64,000 nt of DNA, taken from positions 1 to 64,000 of the forward strand of contig CAJNOP010000335.1 of assembly GCA_905250075.1 (NCBI GenBank), written 5' to 3'. The stretch comes from Rotaria sp. Silwood1 (taxonomy: Eukaryota; Rotifera; Eurotatoria; Philodinida; Philodinidae). Positions 46,979-57,414 of the stretch are shown piece by piece; the first letter of the stretch is position 1; each line of letters begins with the position of its first letter. The position numbers and the translations under genes are program-made. The notes beneath the pieces were generated by a model, which saw only the letters and a list, made by a program, of their open reading frames with translations, was not told the DNA's origin and searched no databases.

Positions 46979-47532
46979 ATGTGGAATAATTTATTTGTTC
47001 ATATGGCATTTGTTGGTCGTTATTTCTCTTTAAATATCGATTATATAAATTTAAGCAATGAAACGTTAACATTTTTCAAAGATAATTCTAATAATAAGAT
47101 AATTTCATCTTTTACATTGGCGTACGTTACAGAGGAAATAGTTTTGGGTCAAACATACAAGAAATAGGGTCAAGCAGTGGACATTTGAACATGTACATAT
47201 TTCACTTACTTGTCTTTTATTATAAAAATTAGTTAGTGACGAATCCACAGAGGAGGCAGCTACAGATCCTTTTCAGTTGATCCCTTCCGCAGTTCCGCGA
47301 AAAATTCTTGGATCCGCCAGTGGTCTTAGTTTGTAAGTAACGTGTGGTTAACCACTCATAAAATTCCATGCGCATAATATCTTTCATTGATAAAAGTAAA
47401 CGTGTTAATGTTTCATAACCTATATCTTGATAAGGTAATCTACTATTATTATACTGATGTTAATATTTTCTACGTAGCTCAATTGATGATAAACCACAAT
47501 TTATTGGTTTTGCTACTTTGATCCGTGGCTGA
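46979..47532 (+). CDS. Possible small three-exon gene, 97 aa, unknown
   Basis: Exons 46979-47121 (donor GC|GTACGT), 47237-47332 (after TTAGTTAG, before GTAAGT) and 47478-47532 join in phase 2. The product reads MWNNLFVHMAFVGRYFSLN, IDYINLSNETLTFFKD, then ADESTEEAATDPFQLIPSAV PRKILGSASGLSF and ends SIDDKPQFIGFATLIRG. The middle exon is clearly protein-like. The first donor and the first exon are less certain. The protein may be truncated: just past the stop, another frame (47532-47792) shows FLTVLYVGADGTDLAAAIFS and a Lys-rich tail, and 47856-47940 reads QYSHSKYTREVTYNWNTRPG YW. The whole stretch could be a broken larger gene. Confidence 0.35.
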
Positions 47533-48748
47533 TGAATGCAAAGTTAGGCGTGTTAACAATAACTGATGAATTTGTTTTTCTTACTGTATTATATGTTGGT
47601 GCTGATGGAACAGATTTAGCAGCAGCTATTTTCTCTGAAAGTAGACGAGCTATGAAAAGTGAAGGCTTATTATCTTCAAAGCGGGGAAGAAAAAAAAAAA
47701 AGAATCTGTCAATGTTATATCATAAGAAAATCGAATTCATTCCTTATCTTGTAGAAAACAACAAGATGGTGACAAGAATATCAAAAAAGTAAGAGAGAAA
47801 CAAGTTTGCGTTGTGTGAGTTTGGCTAGATTCTTCTACTTACGAACACTTATACAGCATACCAATATTCACACTCTAAATATACTCGTGAAGTAACATAT
47901 AACTGGAATACTCGCCCTGGATATTGGGAGAATAGTTAGAGCTTGCTTCAACCAAGTATAAGTTTAGCGAACGCGACGTATAATGAACGACTAGATACAT
48001 TCAAACGAATTCACAAACGACGATATAATCTCTGGAGGATTCAACACAATAGAGCTATCGTATTTATTACGAAAACAATTGAACTCACTGGATAAAATGT
48101 TGCGAATTTTCTTTTCTCTAAGGCAAACTTAAGAAACGTTTTTATCCAACTGAGTTTGCTTCACTTAAAGAGAAACAAAGTTAACTTTAAAACAGCCAAT
48201 TGCACCCTACGTCACATTATTTCTTTGCTGTCAGGGGGATAAATAAAGTATTTTCAGTAAAAAAAAAATATGATTTATGTGACAACGAGAAAAGCAATGT
48301 GTTTGTACAATAACAAGGTTCTGCTGTCTTTTGTGAACTATTAGCGATAAGCCGACATGACATGAAACGTGATAACAAGTAATAAGAGAAACCCTAAGGT
48401 TTTGAAACATCTGCAGTGAAACATTGTTTACGATTGCTAGATCTTCTCTTACAATAATTGTTCAAAGTTTATTGACAACTTCATTCGCTTCCGTAGTCTA
48501 TCTTATTGTTAGCGGCTCTGATAGATGACACTAAGGCGAATGTAACCAATGATATACACCATTCTGTTTGACAACATCTGTGAGTCATATTACAAAACAC
48601 GCCCCGGCCTCATAATGTCATTATCTCTCTTAAAATCAAGTGACACATTTGCGTGAGTGCGTTATTATAAAATATTCTATAAAATGCAACTGAATATTGT
48701 GAAACTTCTATACAACTGTGTTTTATATTTCATTAATACACATTCTCA
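47533..48748 (+). pseudogene. Scattered coding remnants, unknown gene
   Basis: Three coding-like pieces in different frames: 47532-47792; 47856-47940 (TREVTYNWNTRPGYWENS then TAG); and 47943-48095 (LLQPSISLANATYNERLDTF, then KRIHKRRYNLWRIQHNRAIV). No continuous frame or clear splice sites link them. Best read as a decayed gene; I cannot name it. TATA-like sequence for the next gene lies at about 48661-48685. Confidence 0.3.
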
Positions 48749-49327
48749 ATGGATCATTTGCTCGGAACACTATTAGGTACTGGATTGGGCTTACTTACAA
48801 CTGCCACTATCGATGCTGCAGATCAACATCGTCAAAAGAAAAGACGATCATCTACATTTACTCCCGGCAGTAGTGATCAACAAAGTACAATGCAACTGTC
48901 CAGTCACACTTTGGATACAATATCATTTAATCAGACTTCGTCTACGTATCATCCACGTGCCGTTCTTGTCGCTGCAAGCTCAGAAGGATTTGGCAAGGCC
49001 TGTGAACGTCTGGTTAATATTGCATTTCACACTAGTCAGACATTTCCAACTATGATGGGCACATGCGCAGATATTAGTGACTATCTTCGCAAGGAACTCA
49101 CCAAGCAATATCCCAACGAACACTTTCATATCGTTATCGGAAAAAATCATGATTTCGATTTTGTAGTCGATGACGCTGTATATCTTGCAGAAATTGAACA
49201 AGACCGATACCGAGTATTGATCTTCACAACCAAGCAAGATGTTTGCAGCAAAGCAGATACACATGATGCTAATAGTGCAATGTCACTCGACTGGAGTCTC
49301 ATTGCAAGGGGAACGTCAAATAAATAA
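48749..49327 (+). CDS. Dynein-light-chain (LC8-like) domain protein, single exon
   Basis: 192 aa with no introns. The N-terminal 25 residues are Gly/Leu-rich (HLLGTLLGTGLGLLTTATI) and may be a membrane-interacting or glycine-zipper helix; then a basic Ser/Thr/Gln-rich linker. Residues about 80-165 match the LC8/DYNLL pattern: ACERLVNIAFHTSQTF, then ISDYLRKELTKQYPNEHFHI VIGKNHDFDFVV, then VYLAEIEQDRYRVLIFTTKQ, corresponding to helix 2 and the W-H-C-I-V-G-R-N-F-G strand and the final F-K strand of LC8. The match is remote: the strand motif reads FHIVIGKN. TATA-like TATAAAATG lies about 70 bp upstream and AATAAA overlaps the stop. It is likely an adaptor rather than a core dynein subunit. Confidence 0.7.
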   Translation: MDHLLGTLLGTGLGLLTTATIDAADQHRQKKRRSSTFTPGSSDQQSTMQLSSHTLDTISFNQTSSTYHPRAVLVAASSEGFGKACERLVNIAFHTSQTFPTMMGTCADISDYLRKELTKQYPNEHFHIVIGKNHDFDFVVDDAVYLAEIEQDRYRVLIFTTKQDVCSKADTHDANSAMSLDWSLIARGTSNK

Positions 49328-49729
49328 ATCTTTTTCTTCAGGGCACATAGTTTTTCGTTTTTTGTCATGTACAAGTCAATATCAAATAAATATTCTTTGC
49401 AAAAATCTCTCTAACTTTTCTATTGTGTAGTATTTTCTCAAAGCGACTACTACAGATCAAGTGTAGTGCACTTTCATGATTAGTTAGAATAAGGTTTTGC
49501 ATTCATTCTAACTTGCATTAGACGAAGTCTCTATCTCATATAATTGGTTTCTGTTGAAGCTGTCCGCCTATGCTTGAGCATTTGATGAGGAGCGAGTAAT
49601 GGAATAAGTATCTAAAGTTTTTACAGACATGAGCTATTTCACAATAAAATTCATTGTTGACATTTGATGTGTGGATATGGATGGAAAATTCTCATGTTGA
49701 TCCACATGCAAGTCATCCCACCCCCACAC

Positions 49730-51110
49730 CCTTTTTATGTCCACTTTTTATCACAATATTTTTCACATAAGCCACGGATGAAAACGTCATTGTTATCGAC
49801 CAAAAACTGCAAACTACTGCCATTAAAAAATTTTTCATGGTTCAAAAATGCAAAAGTTGTTTTTTTAAAGATCTTTGCCTACTTTTAATGATTAAAACAG
49901 TTGATTTTGATGCTTCCTAGATGGATGTGACAACACTCAAACGGAAGCTGCGATTAGAGCGCTTATATGCGTCTTCAGAAATTCTCGTCTGCTTCAGTAT
50001 TGTCTGCGTTGTGTGTCCTATTCTTGATCTTTTCTTCTTTTTCCTTTTTTTATTTGTCTTCTTTAAAGGGTAGTCACCAATGCATATACAGTGTGGGTGT
50101 GGGTTATCTTTGATGTGTTGCTATGAGGCTGCGGACAGGGTTTCTAATTCACCTACACCACATTTTCACGTCCACGATTCATTCGGGTTTGGAGCATCAA
50201 TCGATGCACCACCTAAACAAACGAAGGGACAAACGTACCAAGATCAACATCATGATCGTAGAAACTTGTTTCTCCATCATCTTCTCTAATGAGATTTTCA
50301 GATGATGAAAAACAAAAGTCCATTAAGCTCTGTCTTCTTTAATTCTATTCAGTGGAATATGGTACTGTACAAACTATTGCACGACGATGAAAGAAAACTT
50401 GCAACTTTTTGCTTTTGCTTGAATCGTAGAATCCGAAAAAACAACAGATGAATATAAGACGAGAAAAATAGAAAGTGCATCGAATCTTAACTGCACAGAT
50501 GAGAGCATATAAGTATATAAAAGGCTTCATTAACTTCAAAGTCTTCTACTATCTTAAAAAGCATGACACCAACATTTGCATTGTTTCTTGTTTTTGAATG
50601 ATTTCAAGAATAAGAAAAAAAACTGAGCATTTGATATAAGCCTTATGTAGACGAAAAGTGTTGCGATGTTTATTACTAACTAGAAACAATATTTAGGTGT
50701 AAGATCATTTTTGAATAAATATTTATAATAAATATAGGTAGGTTTTTCATGTCTCTTCAGAAAACAACAAGACTAGCTACTGTCATCGTTAAAGATCCAT
50801 GCAGACGCTTACAAAGACAAATTTTCCATATGGAAAACGTATAAGTTTTTTTTACTTGCAATATTTTCTCAACAAAAGCGACTTGTTTTTCATGCGTGAA
50901 TTATGCGAAAAATTGTATGAGAAAACTTTGTGGACGTTTTTCAAAAGGATGAGTTGCTTTTTTAAGTGTTTTCACGCATTTTTTATGATTCAAGTAGCTA
51001 GTTTTGTTGTCATTTTTGAATGAACGTGTAAACGCTCAAACAGAAATTGCGATTACAACATTTAAATACGTATTCAGAAATTCTTACTTGTTTGAATATT
51101 GTCTACTCTA
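49730..51110. repeat. Diverged direct repeat pair, about 290 bp each, 1.1 kb apart
   Basis: 49730-50011 and 50820-51110 share in order a TTTTTCACAATATTTT-type start, GATTAAAACAGTTGATTT / GATTCAAGTAGCTAGTTT, ACTCAAACGGAAGCTGCGAT / GCTCAAACAGAAATTGCGAT, and TTCAGAAATTCT followed by ATTGTCT. The similarity is too low to be recent. No coding potential is shared. Confidence 0.5.
50091..50104 (+). repeat. Short telomere-like block
   Basis: GTGTGGGTGTGGGT, G-rich strand. Confidence 0.45.
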
Positions 51111-53180
51111 AAGCCTAGCCATCTATACATATATGTATATATAAAGACAAGTGTCATCATTTATCTGTTTCAGAAAGATAAGAAATATTTCCATTTCTTC
51201 ATTAGATTGCATTCTGTATTCAATATTCAATCAAGAGTCATTTCTGACTGTGTGAGAGTAATAAGAGCGACTACTTAAACAAGTTGATGAAGTGAAAGCT
51301 GATGAATTTTTGTATTTCTTCTTTGCGCCGTTATGGCAATTTTTTTAATATACGCTAATGTATATAGACGGCTTGATTTTATAAGAAGCTAGGGAAAAAA
51401 GAAAAACAGAGTAAAAGATCGAAAAGAAGATAAAAAATGAAGGCAATATGATCATATATGATCATCACATATTGCAACACACAGCTCTTATCAAAATTTT
51501 ATTATTATGATGCTAGCTGAAGAATGTTGAAATATCATAGAAAAAGCTTGTTAGCAAGCCCGTTTTGGACTGAAATGTAGAACTCACATAGATTTCTTAC
51601 TATTGTTAAACTAGTACAAAAATACGTAAAGTAAGAAATATCTGTTAGACTATTGTTGTTTTTCAAGATAATCAATCATCATAGCAAGAGTTTGTCTTCT
51701 TTATTTCTACATTTCGAACAGAATTACGTTTCTTTTTTTTTACGGGTACTCAATTTTTTGTTTACATTGTTGCTATTCGTTTGTTATTTTTCTTCTTTAT
51801 ACTTCGTATTTCGTTTGTTTACAATTGTTTTTATTATAAAAATTGAATCAAATGGCAAATAAAGTTGTTGTGAATATATAAAGACTATTTACAGAAACAG
51901 ATCTTAATGCACTATTCTATGTTTCTATCAACTTATTAACACTGACGATGATTATTTTTCTAAGTTGTAACTCGATCAAGTCACGCTTTTGATGTTGATT
52001 ATATAATAGCTGTGGCCAACCAATCCATCATTACTCATAATCGCTGATATCTTGAGTGTAAACTTTTATCTTCACAAAAATTTAAAATCGCACTATTCGA
52101 AACATTCACAAACGTTTGTTACTAGAATAGACTAAGTCATATCGCTAATGTTAAAACCATCCATCACCTTTTTCCTTTGCTAAGAAACTCTGATAAAGGA
52201 GTTCAATTTCGGTTGCTCTAGATTTCAAAAAGTTGTAATGGAAACTAGGGGATAGCTGCAAAACTTCAACTTATAACTTACACTCACTATTTTCTTCGAA
52301 AATATACGTAGGTTGTACAAAGTAGGGCGTTGTTTTTTTTCTATTACTGTATATGAAGAGAAAGTTTTGACACAGAAATAAAGTATCTCCGTCACTACTT
52401 TTGGATTGCCTCAAGTTATTCTGAATATTTTCTGTAAAAATTGACGTAAGATACAAATTCAATACACAAAAAAGTTGCTTTGTTTGTAAATTTTCGCATG
52501 TACTCTCTCATGTAGAGTGGCTTCGAGAGCTCAGAAGTATTTGAAAGATGTTTTTCTTTAAACAAATCGTTGTTTTTCGCAGACCAAAATGCCTAGTTGT
52601 GAATGTAAAATATTTTCTTGTAGATTTTTGAGTACGATGATTTCGAATATAACAATACAAAGTTTTTCAAAACATTTTAAAAGGGTTTATGACCGCTCAG
52701 GCTTCTAGAAACGTATTTTAATACAATGTTTAAATCAAATAGTATTGTATGTTCTAGCAAATATTAGTAACAGCTCTGAATAGAAAATCACATCCTCAAA
52801 TGGTTTATTGTTTGTCACATATTGTCCAACTGTTTTCACTATTTGTAAAAAAGTTAAGTCTTTCTCTGAATTTTCTCGGACGGTACTGGCATTTTACCTC
52901 TTTTGCCACTAAGTTTTTCAAATGAATCTAACAGTTGTAACAAAGCTTTTGATATCAAACAACTCGTCGTTAATTAAATTGTGTAAGCATGATTTCAGTG
53001 TCGAAAAAGTTCACTTTCGTTTCTTTACGTAATGTCCGCATTGATATGTTCGCTGTGTTCAATAGTTATTCAATGTAGTATTCAAGTTTACTAAGGTCAT
53101 TTGAACCAATCTATCGATTTTCACACTATTGCCTCACCGGCTTAAAATATAAAAATGATTTGTTCTCTAAGCATATATTA

Positions 53181-53411
53181 CATGGGCACAAAAGTTCTGC
53201 ACGTTTGTTTTTCATGTTTTAGGCAACTGTCAGACTTTATATCTCATGATTAGAATATGATAGAGGTCTGAAATTTTTAGTTTAAATAGGTCTCTATGAC
53301 TTCTATCTGCTTTAAAAATTTCACACCTCTACCACTTCCTAATCACGAGATATAACGCTTGAAAGATGCCTAAAACACGAAAAAAAAACGTGCAGAACTT
53401 ATGTGCCCATG
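53181..53411. mobile_element. Mariner-like foldback MITE, 231 bp, next to the GH26 start
   Basis: The ends CATGGGCACAAAAGTTCTGC and CATGGGCACATAAGTTCTGC (inverted) are flanked by TA (53179-53180 and 53412-53413). The inverted repeat covers almost the whole element (TCATGTTTTAGGCA, ATATCTCATGATTAG and their complements). The right end is 22 bp before the ATG of the next gene, so the element forms its 5' flank or 5' UTR. Confidence 0.9.
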
Positions 53412-53433
53412 TAATAGATAAAAAGAATTGCTC

Positions 53434-56400
53434 ATGAATTTGAATAAAATACTACTGTTTATATTCTTAATTACTCTAATGATCAACGTTTGCGGAACTA
53501 TCAGTAGTAAGTTGCCATCAATTTATTATGGGAATCAAGGCTGGGCCATGAATGAAATTGAATATATTTCATCGTGGATCGGTAAACGTCCAATAGTAAT
53601 ATTACTTTTTACTGATTGGTGTAATACATCAATGAATAATTTATTCAATTATCAACTGAATAATATATGGAATAATCAGAGTATTCCAGTGATTACCTGG
53701 GAATTATTTGGTTGTAGTGGTAGTAGTCAACCGGGTATAATGAGTCTTGTTCGAAATAACACTTATGACGCGTACATAGACCAATTTGGAAATCGTTTGA
53801 AAACTTGGTTAGCTGGAAATGATGGGGTTTTGGGCAGCAGTGATGATCGAAGAGCATATTTGCGATTAGGTATGATATTCATTTCAAAACTTGTAACATG
53901 TGTTTTTCAAGAGAGGAAGCAGTGTAAATATAATGATACATGAATTTCATTAATCATAGGAAACTTTAAAGATTGATGATTTCATTGAGTAAACCATCCA
54001 AGTTAATAGCAAACTATCAATTATTTTCAATCTATACAGTTGTCTCCTCGAAAGTGAATAGGCACCTCCGCAGAGACTTAAATTATCCATCTCAAAAAGA
54101 AAGACTTATTAAACCACTGGTTTCAATCTTTTCATACTACTATTTATAGATTGTTGGCTACTTTATTATTCCTAAAAGTAGTACTTAGAACAAGTACTTC
54201 GACTATCAAAAGCTATTGGTTGCTTTTCGGCTTAGATCAGTTAATGTTGTATTGTGAGTTATTATTTCATACGTAAAATCTCAATATCACTTGATATTAA
54301 ATTGATGATGATTTTCTGTTGGACGAAAATATTTGAGAAAGTGGGTAAGCGCGAGTGCTGCAACTATGAGTGAAGGTATAGTTGTGTATCAGTATTTTCA
54401 TTTCACTTAAATGGTCACACACACAACAGTTCAAGCTCTTTCATTTGAACTTTGATAATAGCAATATATTTCTTTGGTATTTTCACCAGTTATGTACCAG
54501 TTTATGCAAAAGTGTCTGCTTCAAACAAAAAAACTTTTCGAGTCTATAATGCTTAGACTAGAGATCCTGTCAGTTTGTTGAATTTGAGATGATATACTGA
54601 TATCTAGGCACGGAAACAGTCAGTTTTTCTTAGCAATCTGTGAAAAACATTCCCTGATGTAAATATACTTTTCCAAATCTAATTATTCTGAATTGATTGC
54701 CATCTCAATATTTACAATTCCATAATGTTTCATGCTTCTAAATGAACTTTCCACCTACCTTGAACTCAATGAAGAGATTAGTACACATTAATTTGCACTA
54801 CTAGCGCTACAAATTGTATAAAAGTTTTTAGATATGTAGAGATTGGAGCGAAACTCATTTTGGACAACATACGGACATCATGGAATGCAGTTTACCCATT
54901 GATAATGTAAGAAAATCTGACCATTCATGTTTCTAGATGTAACTTCATTTTCTCAAATCCAAAGATACTAGAATGATCACTAGCTAAGACTGTACAAATC
55001 ATGAAAGCTTCACATTTCCAAGAGATACTTTTTCTATAGATTCGTAAAAAAATCTGGTAGAAATATTTTTTTTGCAAGAGTATTTCTTATTTAATTAGCT
55101 AGTTCAAACAGCTGCTGATTGATTCTTGCGAACGAAATGTATACGAATAAAAGCTATGCAAATAATAAAAATTTTTTATTAAATGATTTTAGCTCATGAA
55201 ATGAATGGAAATTGGTATCCATGGTCGATGAGCTCAACACCACAAGATTTCATTGCGGCATGGCATCATATACATGATATATTCACAAACAAAAGTTTAG
55301 ATTCGACTAGACTTCAATGGATTTGGTGTGTGAATAATGCTGATGTAGGTAGTTACACCGCCGAAAATTATTGGGTTGGAGAAAATTATGTTGATTGGAT
55401 GGGAATTGATGGATACAATTTTGGTACAAGTCAAAGTTGGAGTTCATGGTCAAATCCGACTCAAGTTTTCGACAATATGATCACACGATTACAAAATTTA
55501 TCTTCAACAAAACCAATATGTATAAATGAGTATGCATCAACAAGTATACGTACGGGAAATATTTCTAATATAACAGCAAAATATGATTGGTTACAACAAT
55601 TTTGTACATATATAAATAATAAACAAATTAAAATTGCTTCATATTTTAATACAGACAAAGAAACTGATTGGGCTATATTCGGTGGAATTCGTGGAGATAG
55701 TTTGTGGACTAATTATAGTGTTTATACAGCATATCGAGATTGCTTTCAATCAAATGATTGGATACTAGTAAATAGTACAAATCCAAGACTTATTAGCGAT
55801 GAAGAATTCTCTGGTACAGGTAGGTAGAATTGAACTGTACAAATCCAAAGAATGAAATGTAATAAAACGATGTTCTGAAAAGCTGATAGAAAGATACAAT
55901 ATTTGTCTTATGAATTGTTTTAAGGAAAAAATTCTCAAGTGATTTTTAGCGTTTATATGTAGACTCATTTAATAAAAAACTGTAGGGCTAAAATCTATAC
56001 GTATGAATAATGCTAAATCATAATCTTCCTAGACTCAATTTGAAAAAATCACAAAAATTTTTCAATGCAATCGATCCGAAAATTTTACCGGAAAATAAGA
56101 GAGAGTCACTTTCACCATAATAGATAAATATATGTGCGCTCATCATAGTTCATGACGAGAAAAAAGTCCCAAATGTCGACATGTCTGTCATGATCTATAG
56201 GGCAGACTAGTAAAGAGATGGGACTTCACAAGCGTTGCTATATACTTCAACTCTGATTAACGATGGCGTTTCAACAAAAATGTTTAAACTAGCTACCATC
56301 AACTGTAGCAGGGACAAGTATACGACTTATTTTGTGAACAAAAAAGTCCTTGAGTCATCAATGATATATGCAAATCTGAAAAATTGAAACAATCCAACTT

Positions 56401-56847
56401 TAATGAATGAGTTTTTCACTGTTAGGATTACTAGATAACATTACAGAGGAACTAACTTATCTAATTCGTCTGATTTCAATCAAAAGTATTATTTGTCCTT
56501 ACTTAGAAATGTCTACGAGAAAGTAGAAATGAACAATTTACGGAAGGAGTTCAACCTTCTCTAAATTCTTCCCTTTCTATGCAGTTTCGCCACTAATGTC
56601 TACTGTTCATAATCAATTTATAAGCCTACAAAATAATGCAGAATTCTACAAATCCAAAAAAGGGTTTATAAAAGTGCGACAAACAACAAGTCGTTGTTAA
56701 TTAGATTGACATGTAACAGGAGTTTTAACCATTTTGTATAGTGAAATATTTATCGTTCTAGCATCGAATACGACAAGTACGATTACAACAACAATCACTT
56801 CGACTGGCACTTTATCAACGACTGTAGCGTCAAGTACTGCGCACTAA
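53434..56847 (+). CDS. Glycoside hydrolase family 26 (beta-mannanase type), secreted
   Basis: Exons 53434-53869 and 55193-55819 join in phase 1; a terminal Thr/Ser exon 56762-56847 adds ASNTTSTITTTITSTGTLST and a stop, giving 382 aa. Residues 1-22 are a signal peptide. The GH26 core shows YYGNQGW, WELFGCSG, LRLAHEMNGNWYPW (acid/base Glu148, formed across the intron), WIWCVNNADVGSYTAENYWV, YVDWMGIDGYNFG and PICINEYAS (nucleophile Glu258). GH26 enzymes mainly cleave beta-1,4-mannans; a few act on other beta-glucans. Further phase-1 Thr-rich exon-like pieces at 56895-57036 (VTTSTLTTTGLTAQTSTK) and 57242-57414 (TTTNVSINSTVMAMTTARAT) suggest a once longer linker and perhaps a lost C-terminal module. 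Introns are 1323 and 942 nt, long for this genome. Acquisition from microbes is plausible but not shown here. Confidence 0.85.
53870..55192 (+). other. Long intron 1 of the GH26 gene
   Basis: AT-rich; no element or nested gene recognised. Confidence 0.5.
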
Positions 56848-56894
56848 CTTTGTTTTGAAAAAATTCAGAGGATTTACGTGTTGCTTTATCTTAG

Positions 56895-57414
56895 GCGTAA
56901 CTACGAGTACTCTGACCACCACCGGGCTAACTGCACAAACAAGTACGAAACTTTTACAAAAAAAAAAATATTACTTAAGGGAAGCTTTCGAAGAAATTTA
57001 TCTAATTGACCTACTATCTAAGTGTTATAAAATATGAAACGAAAAATCAATTCTGTTGTCGTTGATTGTCTGTTGAAATTGTTTGTTTCAGAGGCGTCAA
57101 AATTCTATAGATAGAACTCTTCAATTACGATAAAACAGTTGAATTCTTTCGGACTGACCTTAAGTAAGGATTTCATGTTGGGAACGCTTTGGCTATGCTA
57201 CTAATCTGATTGTTCGATTTTTTTCGTGTTTTTAATTCTAGCGACAACAACAAATGTTTCAATAAACTCGACAGTAATGGCAATGACAACAGCAAGGGCT
57301 ACATCAGTGCATGCTAGTTCAATTCCTGCAATAATTACAATTGGATGTGTCAATATAGATCGTAACTTTTTGGAAATAATCATTTCCATTATCATGATCA
57401 AGCTAAATAATTGA
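56895..57414 (+). pseudogene. Leftover Thr/Ser-rich linker exons downstream of GH26
   Basis: Two exon-like segments start after acceptors in phase 1: 56895 onward (VTTSTLTTTGLTAQTSTKLL, then an A-run) and 57242-57414 (ATTTNVSINSTVMAMTTARA, then a stop at 57412-57414). Their composition matches the linker exon at 56762. No good donors are left, so they probably no longer join the mRNA, although alternative splicing is possible. Confidence 0.45.

Larger units (their letters stand above)
49328..53178. other. Long AT-rich intergenic region
   Basis: No gene seen in 3.8 kb. It holds a pair of diverged direct repeats (about 49730-50011 and 50820-51110) and short telomere-like blocks at 49718-49731 (C-rich) and 50091-50104 (G-rich). 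Confidence 0.4.
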
